Source: Variovorax sp. PBL-E5
GTDB lineage: Bacteria; Pseudomonadota; Gammaproteobacteria; Burkholderiales; Burkholderiaceae_C
Direction: 5' to 3'
Assembly (NCBI RefSeq): GCF_901827185.1
Contig: NZ_LR594671.1
Coordinates: 620,001-684,000, forward strand
Length of the DNA stretch: 64,000 nucleotides
In this document: positions 8,946 through 17,808 of the stretch, in pieces
Position numbering within the stretch: the first letter of the stretch is position 1
Layout of the letters: the number at the start of each line of letters is the position of its first letter
The notes under the pieces: generated by a model
Seen by the model: the letters and a program-made list of their open reading frames with translations, nothing else
Told to the model about the DNA's origin: nothing
Databases searched by the model: none
Made by a program: the position numbers and the translations under genes

Positions 8946-10666
8946 GCGCGGTGCGCGAGGCATCCGCGGCAAGCACGCTGTTCGAGCGCCATCGCGCCAC
9001 CTTCGAGCGCGCCGCGCTGGCCTGCCGCGAACGGCACTGCTGGAGTCCGTACCCGGAGCTGCCCGCCAAGTACCCGAATGCGGCGCAGGCCCAGGCCGAC
9101 GGTGCCGCGGCGTTCCGCGCGCACCTCGGCCAGCGCTTCGCGCTCGACCAGCCGGGCGCCGTCGGCGAAGCCGGCGAGGAGATCTCGCCCTGTACGCAGC
9201 AGGCGCTTCGCATCCGCTATCCGCAGGCCGACATCGACACGCTGTTCGATGCCGCCGAAGCCGCGATCGACGACTGGGCCGCGGCTTGCGTCGACACCCG
9301 CATCGGCGTGCTGATGGAAGCGCTGGACACGATCTACCGCGAGCACCTGTTCGAGATCGCGCACGCGGTGATGCACACCGCCGGCCAGAGCTTCAACATG
9401 GCCTACGCGGGCTCGGGCGTCAACGCGCTCGACCGCGGCATCGAGGCCCTGGTCCATGCGAAGCAGGCGATGGACGCCATCGCGCCCACGGCCCGCTGGG
9501 AGCGCGCCTTCGGCAGCGCGCGGATCGCGCTCGACAAGACCTACCGCCTGGTGCCGCGCGGCGTCGCCGTGTGCTTCAGCTGCGCGAGCTTTCCGACCTG
9601 GAACGCCTGGCCCTCGATGCTCGCGAGCCTGGCCACCGGCAACGCGGTGATCGTCAAGCCGCATCCGGCCACGGTGCTGCCGATGGCGATCTCGGTGCGC
9701 GCGTTCCGCCGCGTGCTGGCCGCCGCGGGCTTCGATCCGAACCTCGTCACGCTGGCGCTCGACACCTCGGCAGAACCCATCGGCAAGCGGCTGGTGCAGC
9801 ATCCGAAGACGGCGATCGTCGACTTCACCGGCAGCGTCGCCTTCGGCCAGTGGGTCGAGCGCAACGCGCATCCGGCGCTGGTCTTCACCGAGACCGCGGG
9901 CTGCAACACCGTGGTCCTCGAATCGGCCGACGACCTCGATGCCGCGCTGCGCAGCCTGGCCACCACGCTGTGCATGTTCAGCGCCCAGATGTGCACCAGC
10001 CCGCAGAACATCTACGTGCCGGCGCAGGGCGTGCGCACGCCCCAGGGCGTGGTGGCCTTCGACGCGGTCGCGCGCCGGCTGGCCGATGCGGTGGCCGCGC
10101 TGACCGGCGATGCGAAGAAGGCCGCGATGATCCTCGCGACGCTGCAGTCGCCGCAGACGCTCGCGCTGCTGGCGCAGATGACCGAGGAGGGCGAACAGCG
10201 CGGCCAGGTTCTGCTGCGGCCGAAGCGCTACCTGCATCCCGAGTATCCCGACGCGCGCACCAGCACGCCGCTGATGCTCAAGGTCGGCAAGGCGGAGCGC
10301 GATCTCTACGGCGCGGAACGCTTCGGCCCGATCAGCTTCGTGATCGCCTGCGACGACGCGGCCGATGCGCTCGCGCAGGCCGTGCGCGACGTGAAGCAGT
10401 TCGGCGGCCTCACAGCCTTTCTCTACTCGACCGACGAGACCTGCATCGCGTCCGCCGAAGCGGCCTACGCGAAGGCCGGCGCGCAGCTCACCATCAACCT
10501 CACCGGGCCGATGCCGCTCAACTTCGCGGCCGCCTACAGCGACTACCACGTCACCGGCCTCAATCCCGCCGGCAACGCGAGCCTGACCGACCTCGCCTTC
10601 GTTGCCGGGCGTTTCCGCATCTCGCAATCGCGCCGGCCCGCGGCGCCCGACACCTCATCGACCTGA
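8942..10666 (+). CDS. paaN: PaaN-type aldehyde dehydrogenase
   Basis: This is a 574-residue aldehyde-dehydrogenase-fold protein of the PaaN branch associated with phenylacetate-type pathways. The substrate/NAD region CASFPTWNAWPSMLASLATG, the VIVKPHPATVLP strand, FTETAGCN, and SAQMCTSPQN with the likely nucleophile Cys351 are all present. The GTG start overlaps the previous stop (GTGA). There is no MaoC-like hydratase domain, unlike PaaZ, and no other paa gene in the window. In this operon it probably oxidises an aldehyde released by the downstream oxygenase. That is inference. Confidence 0.88.
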   Translation: MSAVREASAASTLFERHRATFERAALACRERHCWSPYPELPAKYPNAAQAQADGAAAFRAHLGQRFALDQPGAVGEAGEEISPCTQQALRIRYPQADIDTLFDAAEAAIDDWAAACVDTRIGVLMEALDTIYREHLFEIAHAVMHTAGQSFNMAYAGSGVNALDRGIEALVHAKQAMDAIAPTARWERAFGSARIALDKTYRLVPRGVAVCFSCASFPTWNAWPSMLASLATGNAVIVKPHPATVLPMAISVRAFRRVLAAAGFDPNLVTLALDTSAEPIGKRLVQHPKTAIVDFTGSVAFGQWVERNAHPALVFTETAGCNTVVLESADDLDAALRSLATTLCMFSAQMCTSPQNIYVPAQGVRTPQGVVAFDAVARRLADAVAALTGDAKKAAMILATLQSPQTLALLAQMTEEGEQRGQVLLRPKRYLHPEYPDARTSTPLMLKVGKAERDLYGAERFGPISFVIACDDAADALAQAVRDVKQFGGLTAFLYSTDETCIASAEAAYAKAGAQLTINLTGPMPLNFAAAYSDYHVTGLNPAGNASLTDLAFVAGRFRISQSRRPAAPDTSST

Positions 10667-10677
10667 AGGAGACACGC

Positions 10678-12123
10678 ATGGGACACAACGACATTCCGGT
10701 GCTGACCGGCGGCTTCGCGCCGATCGAGCGCGAAGTCACGCTGGACCTCACCGACATCGAGGGCGAGGTGCCGAAGGACCTGACCGGCATGCACGTGCGC
10801 AACGGCCCGAACCGCCGCTTCGAGGCGCCCGGCCGCTACCACTGGTTCGACGGCGACGGCATGCTGCATGCGGTGCGCTTCGAGGGCGGCCGCGTGCAGT
10901 ACCTGAACCGCTGGGTCATGACCGACAGCCTGCAGGAAGAGCTCGCGGCCGGCAGCGCGCTGTGGCAGGGCATCAAGGATCCGCCGCGCAAGGACCGGCC
11001 CGACATGCCGGTGAAGAACACCTCGAACACCGACGTCAAGTTCTACGGCGGCAACCTGGTGTCGATGTGGTACCTCGGCGGCTCGGTCTACCGCTGCAGC
11101 CCCGACGACCTCTCGACGCTCGGCAAGCTCGAGTTCGATCCGCGCATGAAGGGCCTGCCGGTGTCGGCGCATTCGAAGGTCGACGAGCGCACCGGCGAAT
11201 TCCTGTTCTTCGCCTACGGCAAGGAAGCGCCCTACATGCACTACGGCGTGATGGACCGCCACGGCGCGCTGCAGACCTTCATGCCGGTGCAGCTGCCCGG
11301 CCCGCGCCTGCCGCACGACATGGCGATCACGCCCAACTACACCGTGGTGCACGACCTGCCGCTGTTCTACGACATGGACGCGTTCGCGGCCGGCCGCCAC
11401 AAGCTCAAGTTCCATCACACGCTGCCGTCGCGCTTCGGCGTCATCCCGCGCCACGGCACGCCCGAGCAGATCCGCTGGTTCGAGGCCAGCCCGACCTACA
11501 TGTACCACGTGTCGAATGCGTGGGAAGAGGACGACGGCCGCGGCGGCACCGAGATCGTCATGACCGGCACGCCCTTCCGGCTGCCGCGCGACTGGCGCGG
11601 CAACGTCGAGGTCGACCGCTTCCCGAAGATGCTGGCCAACCTCGAGCACGACTTCATGTTCTACGAGTGGCGCTTCAACCTGCGCACCGGCCAGACGCGC
11701 GAGCGCGTGCTCGACGACATCGTCAACCAGGAGTTCCCGGTCATCAACTCGTGGATGCAGGGGCGCAAGACGCGCTACGCATGGAACGTGCTGATGGGCC
11801 GCAGCAACCGCGCCGAGGATCCGCGCTTCTGCGGCTTCGTGCGGCAGGACCTCGAGCGCGGCATCAGCACCAGCTACCACGAGGGCGTGCACAAGTGGTT
11901 CAGCGAGGCGCCCTTCGCGCCGAAGGACCGCTGGCAGGCCGAGGACGACGGCTACCTGGTCGGCTTCCTGTGGGACGACGAGAAGAAGGCCTCCTTCGTC
12001 ACGGTGTTCGATGCGAGCGACATCGCGAAAGGCCCGGTCGCGCGCATCCGCCTGCCGCACCGCGTGCCGAACGGCTTCCATGCCACCTGGGTCAGCGGCG
12101 AGCGCCTCGCACGAGGCTACTGA
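10678..12123 (+). CDS. Carotenoid cleavage oxygenase family protein
   Basis: This is a 481-residue non-haem iron dioxygenase of the carotenoid/stilbene cleavage (RPE65) family, which splits C=C bonds into two carbonyl products. The four iron-binding histidines can be placed at 165 (SAHSKVDE), 213 (LPHDMAI), 277 (YHVSNAWEED) and 468 (NGFHATW). The length and His spacing resemble bacterial stilbene oxygenases such as NOV1. The fold's N-terminal RNGPNRRFEAPGRYHWFDGDG is present. An AAGGAGA ribosome site precedes the ATG, and the stop overlaps the next start. The substrate is not determined; an apocarotenoid or a phenylpropanoid/stilbene are the main options. Confidence 0.93.
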   Translation: MGHNDIPVLTGGFAPIEREVTLDLTDIEGEVPKDLTGMHVRNGPNRRFEAPGRYHWFDGDGMLHAVRFEGGRVQYLNRWVMTDSLQEELAAGSALWQGIKDPPRKDRPDMPVKNTSNTDVKFYGGNLVSMWYLGGSVYRCSPDDLSTLGKLEFDPRMKGLPVSAHSKVDERTGEFLFFAYGKEAPYMHYGVMDRHGALQTFMPVQLPGPRLPHDMAITPNYTVVHDLPLFYDMDAFAAGRHKLKFHHTLPSRFGVIPRHGTPEQIRWFEASPTYMYHVSNAWEEDDGRGGTEIVMTGTPFRLPRDWRGNVEVDRFPKMLANLEHDFMFYEWRFNLRTGQTRERVLDDIVNQEFPVINSWMQGRKTRYAWNVLMGRSNRAEDPRFCGFVRQDLERGISTSYHEGVHKWFSEAPFAPKDRWQAEDDGYLVGFLWDDEKKASFVTVFDASDIAKGPVARIRLPHRVPNGFHATWVSGERLARGY

Positions 12124-13865
12124 TGATCCTGGTCCCGCAAGACAAGATCGACGCCTACACCGCGCGCGGCTGGTGGGGCAGCGAAACCATGGGCTCGCTG
12201 TTCGCGCGCCACCGGCGCGAGCGGCCCGATGACGAGGCCGTGGTCGACGCGCCGAACCGCGCCGACTTCGCGCACGGCGCGCCGCGCCGGCTCACCTGGG
12301 CGCAGCTCGGCGACGAGGTCGACCGCTTCGCGCTGCTGCTGTGTGCGGCCGGCATCCGGCGCGACGAGGTGGTGGTGGTGCAGATGCCCAACGGCGTCGA
12401 GCAGTTCGTCGTCTACCTCGCCTGCGCGCGCCTGGGCATCGTGGTGACGCCGGTGCCGATCCAGTACCGCGAGCACGAGCTGGCGCACATCCTCGAGATC
12501 ACGCGCGCCGTCGCGGCGGTGAGCTTCTCGCGCATCGGCAAGCCGGACAGCGGCCACGCGGCGGCGCGCATGTTCGCGGAGCTGCGCGCCGCGCATCCTT
12601 CGCTGCGCGTGGTGCTGGCCTGGGGCGACACCGTGGACGCTGGCGTGGTCGACGTCGCCGCGCAGCTGCGCGCCGCGCCCGACCTCGAGCGCCTCGCGCA
12701 GGCCGAGCGCGAGGCGGCCGTCACGGCCAACGACGTGCTCACCATCTGCTGGACCTCCGGCACCGAGGCGACGCCGAAGGGCGTGCCGCGCAGCCACAAC
12801 GAATGGCTGGTGATCGCGCCCTCGATCATCGAGGCCGGCGAGATCCGGCTGCATGCGCGCCTGCTCAATCCGTTCCCGCTGGTCAACATGGCGGGCTTCT
12901 CCACCGCCATGGCGGCCTGGCTGGTGCTGGGCGGCACCGTGGTGCAGCACCAGCCTTTCGCGCTGCCCATCTTCCTGCAGCAGTTGCGCGAGGAGCGCAT
13001 CGACTACACGGTGGCGCCGCCGGCGATTCTCAACATGCTGCTGCAGAACGACGCACTGCTCGCCGGCATCGACTTCGCGCGCCTCGCGCGCATCGGCTCG
13101 GGCTCGGCGCCGCTGTCGGACTGGATGGTGCGCGGCTTCGCCGAGAAGCATGGCGTGCAGATCGTCAACTACTTCGGCTCCAACGAGGGCGCGGCGCTGT
13201 CGGGCAACCACGTCGACATCCCCGACCCCGGGCTGCGCGCCCAGTTCTTTCCGCGCGCCGGCGTGCCGGGGCACGCGTGGAGCATCTCGACCACGCGCAA
13301 GATCCGCACGCGCCTGGTCGACACCGAGACCGGCGAGGACATCGAGGAGACCGGCCGCCCCGGCGAGATCCGCTTCGATGGCCCGACCATCTTCAGCGGC
13401 TACTACAACGCGCCGGAACTGAGCCGCCGCGCCTTCGACGCCCAGGGCTTCTACAAGACCGGCGACCTGTTCGAGATCGCCGGCGACCGCGCGCAGTACT
13501 ACCACTACGTCGGCCGCTCGAAGGACCTGGTGATCCGCGGCGGCGTGAACATCTCCTCGGAAGAAATCGAGAACCTGCTGATGGCCTGTCCCGGCGTGCG
13601 CGAGGCGGCCGTGGTCGGCGTGCCGGACGCGCTGCTGGGCGAGAAGCTCTGCGCCTGCATCGTCGCGGCCGAAGGCGCGCCGGCCGTCACGCTCGACGCG
13701 ATCACGGCCTTCCTGCGCGAGCACAAGCGCGTGGCGGTCTACAAGCTGCCCGAGTACCTGCTGCCGCTGGCCGAACTGCCGCGCAACCCGGTGGGCAAGA
13801 TCCTCAAGCGCGAGCTGCGCGACCGTGCGCGCACGCTCGCCGCGACGGCGAAGGCGGCCGCATGA
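12123..13865 (+). CDS. AMP-dependent acyl-CoA synthetase
   Basis: This is a 580-residue adenylate-forming ligase. Motifs in order are WTSGTEATPKGVPRSH (phosphate loop, around residue 215), NYFGSNEGAA, YKTGDLF and YVGRSKDLVIRGGVNISSEE. The C terminus ends with PRNPVGKILKREL, carrying the catalytic lysine. It converts a carboxylate to its CoA thioester through an acyl-AMP. The ATG shares one base with the stop of the oxygenase gene and its own stop overlaps the hydrolase start. In context it likely activates an acid made by PaaN. The fatty or aromatic preference cannot be read. Confidence 0.93.
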   Translation: MILVPQDKIDAYTARGWWGSETMGSLFARHRRERPDDEAVVDAPNRADFAHGAPRRLTWAQLGDEVDRFALLLCAAGIRRDEVVVVQMPNGVEQFVVYLACARLGIVVTPVPIQYREHELAHILEITRAVAAVSFSRIGKPDSGHAAARMFAELRAAHPSLRVVLAWGDTVDAGVVDVAAQLRAAPDLERLAQAEREAAVTANDVLTICWTSGTEATPKGVPRSHNEWLVIAPSIIEAGEIRLHARLLNPFPLVNMAGFSTAMAAWLVLGGTVVQHQPFALPIFLQQLREERIDYTVAPPAILNMLLQNDALLAGIDFARLARIGSGSAPLSDWMVRGFAEKHGVQIVNYFGSNEGAALSGNHVDIPDPGLRAQFFPRAGVPGHAWSISTTRKIRTRLVDTETGEDIEETGRPGEIRFDGPTIFSGYYNAPELSRRAFDAQGFYKTGDLFEIAGDRAQYYHYVGRSKDLVIRGGVNISSEEIENLLMACPGVREAAVVGVPDALLGEKLCACIVAAEGAPAVTLDAITAFLREHKRVAVYKLPEYLLPLAELPRNPVGKILKRELRDRARTLAATAKAAA

Positions 13866-14587
13866 AGCCGGTGCTGCTGCTGATCCCGGGCATGCTCAAC
13901 ACGGCCGCGGTCTGGCGCCGCGTGACGCCGCTGCTCGAAGGCCGCGCCGAAGTGCGCATCGCCGACGTGCAGACGCAGGACAGCATCGCCGCGATGGCGC
14001 GCGATGCCTGGGCGCGCATCGCCGACGTGCCCGACCATGTGCCGGTCGCGCTCTGCGGCTTCTCGATGGGCGGCTATGTCGCGATCGAGATGCTGGCGCG
14101 CGGCGGCCGGCCGGTGCGTGCGCTCGGCCTGCTCGACAGTTCGTGCCGGCCCGAGAGCGTGGAAGGCGCCGCCCTGCGCGAGAAGACCATCGCCGCGATC
14201 GAACGCGACTTCGACAAGGTGAGCGCCGGCGTCGCGCAGTTCGCCACCGATCCCGCGCGCCATGGCGACGAGGACTTCATGGCCGCGCTGCGCGCGCTGC
14301 TGCGCGAGATCGGCGCCGAGGCCGCGATCCGGCAGAACCGCGCCATCGTCGCGCGCGCGGACCATCGCGGCGCGCTCGCAGCGCTGCGTCTTCCGACGCT
14401 CGTCATGTGCGGGCGCAACGACCGCATCACGCCGCCCGCGCTGTCCGAGGAACTGGCCGCGCTGATGCCTGCCGCGCGCCTCGAATGGATCGATGACGCC
14501 GGCCACATGACGCCGATCGAGCAGCCCGCGCGCGTGGCCGCGCTGCTCGCATCGCTGCTCGACATGACCCAAGGAGACACACCATGA
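13862..14587 (+). CDS. Alpha/beta hydrolase
   Basis: This is a 241-residue alpha/beta-hydrolase. The oxyanion region LLLIPGMLNTAAVWRRV is followed by the nucleophile elbow CGFSMGGYVA (Ser near residue 66). The acid is likely in CGRNDRITP and the final His in DDAGHMTPIEQP. Its start ATGA overlaps the ligase stop, and it is followed closely by the Bug gene. It could hydrolyse an ester, an enol-lactone or a C-C bond in the same pathway. The sequence alone does not decide. Confidence 0.88.
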   Translation: MKPVLLLIPGMLNTAAVWRRVTPLLEGRAEVRIADVQTQDSIAAMARDAWARIADVPDHVPVALCGFSMGGYVAIEMLARGGRPVRALGLLDSSCRPESVEGAALREKTIAAIERDFDKVSAGVAQFATDPARHGDEDFMAALRALLREIGAEAAIRQNRAIVARADHRGALAALRLPTLVMCGRNDRITPPALSEELAALMPAARLEWIDDAGHMTPIEQPARVAALLASLLDMTQGDTP

Positions 14588-15573
14588 TGAACCGACGCGA
14601 CACCTTCCGGCAGCTCGGCGCGCTCGCGCTGCTGGGCAGCCTGCCCATCGCCCGCGCGCAGGCCCAGGGCAGTTTTCCCGACAAGCCGGTGCGCATCGTC
14701 GTGCCCTTCGCGGCGGGCAACACGCTCGACACGGCGCTGCGCCAGGTGGCCGAGGTGTTCGACAAGAACACCGGGCAGCCGCTCCTGATCGACAACCGGC
14801 CGGGCGGCTCCGGCATCATCGCCGCGCAGAACGTGATGGGGGCGCCGGCCGACGGCTACACGCTGCTGCTGGCCAACACCAGCATGTTCACCATCAATCC
14901 GCACACCTTCTCGAAGCTGCCCTACGACCCCGAGAAGAACTTCCGTCCGGTCACGAACTTCCTCGGCGCCTCGATGGTGATGGCGGTCAACAACAACGTG
15001 CCCGCGAACAACATCAAGGAGTTCGTCGCCTGGACCAAGTCGCGGCCGGGCAAGGTGTCCTTCGCCTCGTTCACCGCCGGCAACTCCTCGCATTTCGCGG
15101 GCGTGATCCTTAACCAGCGCGCGGGCATCGACATGCTCCACGTGCCCTTCAACGGCACGCCGCCGGCGGTGACCAACCTGGTCGGCGGCGAGGTCGATGC
15201 GGCCTTCCTGCCGCTGCAGGCCGTCAAGCCGCATGTGGATGCGGGCAAGGTCAAGGTGCTGGCCGTCACCAGTCCGCAGCGCTCGCCGCAGCTGCCGCAG
15301 GTCGCGACCTTCCGCGAGCAGGGCTATCCGGACCTCGACATCTACATCTGGGCCGCGATCGTCGCGCCCGCGGCCACGCCCGATGCGGCGATCGGCCGGC
15401 TCAACGCCGAGTTCGTGAAGATCCTGCGCACGCCCGAGATCCGGGAGAAGTGGAAGGTCTTCGACTTCGAGCCGCTGCCGTCCACGCCACAGGAGTTCAC
15501 GCAGTTCGAACGGGCCGACTCGAAGCGCTGGGCCGAGGCGGTGAAGATTTCCGGTTTCAAGGCCAGCGAGTAG
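14584..15573 (+). CDS. Bug-type periplasmic receptor (TctC family)
   Basis: This is a 329-residue tripartite tricarboxylate transporter receptor. The signal sequence carries a twin-arginine-like start (MNRRDTFRQLG) and ends near ARAQAQG. The mature part opens with the family signature FPDKPVRIVVPFAAGN. The ribosome site AAGGAGA lies within the end of the hydrolase gene, and the ATG overlaps its stop. It sits inside the catabolic operon, so its ligand is likely a substrate or product of that pathway. No TctAB genes are adjacent; a pair without a receptor lies at 26729-28739. Confidence 0.93.
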   Translation: MMNRRDTFRQLGALALLGSLPIARAQAQGSFPDKPVRIVVPFAAGNTLDTALRQVAEVFDKNTGQPLLIDNRPGGSGIIAAQNVMGAPADGYTLLLANTSMFTINPHTFSKLPYDPEKNFRPVTNFLGASMVMAVNNNVPANNIKEFVAWTKSRPGKVSFASFTAGNSSHFAGVILNQRAGIDMLHVPFNGTPPAVTNLVGGEVDAAFLPLQAVKPHVDAGKVKVLAVTSPQRSPQLPQVATFREQGYPDLDIYIWAAIVAPAATPDAAIGRLNAEFVKILRTPEIREKWKVFDFEPLPSTPQEFTQFERADSKRWAEAVKISGFKASE

Positions 15574-15576
15574 TCG

Positions 15577-16584
15577 ATGACCCTCATGAACTCACGCATT
15601 CCCTTTGCGCTGCGGCTGCCCGTCTTCGCGGCGCCCATGTTCCTGATCTCCGGCCCCGCGCTGGTGCTCGCCGCCTGCAGGGCCGGCATCGTCGGCGCCT
15701 TTCCCACGCCCAATGCGCGCCCCATCGAGACGCTCGATGCATGGATGCGCGAGATCACCGAAGGGCTGGCCCGCGCGCGCGACGAGCAACCCGCGTCGAC
15801 CCTCGGCCCGTGGTGCGCCAACCTGGTCACGCATTCGTCGAACACGCGGCTGCCGGAAGACCTCGAACTCGTTGCCAAGTACAAGCCACCGATCGTCGTG
15901 ACGGCGCTGGGCAGTCCCAAGCCGGCGATCGAGGTGGTGCACCGCTATGGCGGGCTGGTGTTCGCCGATGTCATCAACCTGCAGCTCGCGCGCAAGGCGG
16001 TCGCGGCCGGCGCCGATGGGCTGGCCTGCGTGTCGGCCGGCGCCGGTGGGCACACGGGCTTTCTCTCGCCCTTCGCTTTCGTGAGTGCGGTGCGCGAATT
16101 CTTCGACGGCCATGTGATCGCCGGCGGCGGCATCAGCGACGGCTGGGGCGTGGCCGGCGCGATCGCGGCCGGCGCGGACTTCGTCTACATGGGCACGCGC
16201 TTCATCCCGGTGGCCGAGAGCCTGGCGCCCGAGGCCTACAAGCAGATGCTGGTCGACAGCACGGTCGATGACCTGGTGGTGAGCGCCGGCATCACCGGCA
16301 CGCCGGCGAGCTGGCTCAAGCCCTCGCTGCGCGCCAACGGGCTCGACCCCGATCACATGCCCGACGCGCCCGCGCGGCAGTACGACAGCAGCCAGTCGAT
16401 CGCGGCCAAGCGCTGGAAGGACGTGTGGGCGGCCGGGCAGGGCGTGGGCGCGATCCGCGAGGTGGAGCCGGTGGCCGCCGTGGTGGACCGGCTCGAACGC
16501 GAGTACGCGCAGGCCGCCGCGCGCTTCGCCGGGCTTCGCTATCCGCCGTCGCAGGAGACGGCGGCCTGGAGGAGAGCTGCATGA
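15577..16584 (+). CDS. Nitronate monooxygenase family flavoprotein
   Basis: This is a 335-residue TIM-barrel FMN protein of the nitronate monooxygenase/2-nitropropane dioxygenase family. Visible landmarks are LPVFAAPMFLISGPALV at the N terminus, GADGLACVSAGAGGHTG, and the phosphate-binding VIAGGGISDGWGVAGA followed by FVYMGTRFI. The nitronate activity is known only for part of this family. In a CoA-pathway operon it may instead reduce or oxidise an enoyl or keto intermediate. It is 3 bases from the Bug gene and its stop overlaps the thiolase start. Confidence 0.87.
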   Translation: MTLMNSRIPFALRLPVFAAPMFLISGPALVLAACRAGIVGAFPTPNARPIETLDAWMREITEGLARARDEQPASTLGPWCANLVTHSSNTRLPEDLELVAKYKPPIVVTALGSPKPAIEVVHRYGGLVFADVINLQLARKAVAAGADGLACVSAGAGGHTGFLSPFAFVSAVREFFDGHVIAGGGISDGWGVAGAIAAGADFVYMGTRFIPVAESLAPEAYKQMLVDSTVDDLVVSAGITGTPASWLKPSLRANGLDPDHMPDAPARQYDSSQSIAAKRWKDVWAAGQGVGAIREVEPVAAVVDRLEREYAQAAARFAGLRYPPSQETAAWRRAA

Positions 16585-17798
16585 CCGAACCCGTCTACAT
16601 CCTCGGCGGCTGCCAGACCGACTTCGCCAAGGCCTGGTCGCGCACCGGCGAGGACATCTCGGACATGGTGCGCGAGGGCACGCTCGGCGCACTCGCCGCG
16701 GCGCGGGTCGATGCGGCGCAGATCCAGAGCATCCATGTCGGCAATGCCTTCGCCGAGCTGCAGCGCCAGCAGGCGCACCTGGGTGCGATGGTGTCGCAGG
16801 TGGTGCCCGAACTATGGGGCGTGCCCGCGATGCGGCACGAGGGCGCCTGCGCCTCGTCCTCGCTCGGCGTGCTCGCCGCGATGGCCGAGATCGAGGCCGG
16901 CCGCTACGACTGTGTGCTGGTGCTCGGCGTCGAGGAGTTCAAGAACCTGCCGGGCAACCTCGCCTCGCAGAACCAGAATGCCGCCGCCTGGCAGGGCCGC
17001 GAGGACATCCCCTGCACCTTCATGTGGCCGGCCGCGTTCGGCCGCGTGGCGCAGGAATACGAAGAGCGCTACGGGCTGGACCGGCGCCATCTCAACCGCA
17101 TCGCCGAACTCAACTATGCCAACGCGCGCCGCAATCCGCTGGCGCAGACCCGGCGCTGGCAGTTCGACGAACGCAGCTTCACCGACGACGACGAGGCCAA
17201 TCCGCTGATCGAGCCCGGCACGCGCCGGCAGGACTGCGGCCAGGTCACCGACGGCGCCTGCGCCGTGGTGCTGGCCTCGGGCCACTTCCTGCGCGAACAC
17301 CGGCGCGACGGCGCCGCGCCGCCGCGCATCGCGGGCTGGGGCCATCGCACCGCGGGCCTGCGCCTGCTCGACAAGCTGGAGCGCAGCCGCGGTGCGGCCT
17401 ATGTGTTCCCGCATGTGCGCGAGACCATCGAGGACGCGTGGCGGCGCGCCGGCGTCGGCGGCATCGACGCGATGGACGGCGTGGAGACGCACGACTGCTT
17501 CACCACCACCGAGTACATGGCCATCGACCACCTCGGCCTCAGCACGCCGGGGCAGAGCTGGCAGGCGGTGGAGGACGGCAGTATCGATCCCGGCGGGCGT
17601 TGCCCGGTCAACATGAGCGGCGGCCTGATCGGCTGCGGCCATCCGGTCGGCGCCACCGGCACGCGCATGCTCTTCGATGCCGCGCGGCAAGTGACGGGCG
17701 AGGCGGGCGAGTGCCAGATCGAAGGCGCGCGGCGCATCCAGACGCTGAACATCGGCGGCTCCTGCGCGACCGTCGTCAGCTTCGTGGTCGAGCGCTGA
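16581..17798 (+). CDS. Thiolase, SCP2/acetyl-CoA acetyltransferase type
   Basis: This is a 405-residue thiolase-fold protein. The acylated cysteine sits in HEGACASSSLG near residue 93, and the catalytic HDCF and GCGHPVGATG motifs are near residues 309 and 351. All catalytic positions are present, so it should be active as a thiolase. It resembles the SCP-x/lipid-transfer thiolase branch more than FadA. The ATG overlaps the stop of the flavoprotein gene. It would carry out the last C-C cleavage of a CoA-bound side chain in the operon. Confidence 0.92.
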   Translation: MTEPVYILGGCQTDFAKAWSRTGEDISDMVREGTLGALAAARVDAAQIQSIHVGNAFAELQRQQAHLGAMVSQVVPELWGVPAMRHEGACASSSLGVLAAMAEIEAGRYDCVLVLGVEEFKNLPGNLASQNQNAAAWQGREDIPCTFMWPAAFGRVAQEYEERYGLDRRHLNRIAELNYANARRNPLAQTRRWQFDERSFTDDDEANPLIEPGTRRQDCGQVTDGACAVVLASGHFLREHRRDGAAPPRIAGWGHRTAGLRLLDKLERSRGAAYVFPHVRETIEDAWRRAGVGGIDAMDGVETHDCFTTTEYMAIDHLGLSTPGQSWQAVEDGSIDPGGRCPVNMSGGLIGCGHPVGATGTRMLFDAARQVTGEAGECQIEGARRIQTLNIGGSCATVVSFVVER

Positions 17799-17808
17799 CA
17801 ATCCTGCG

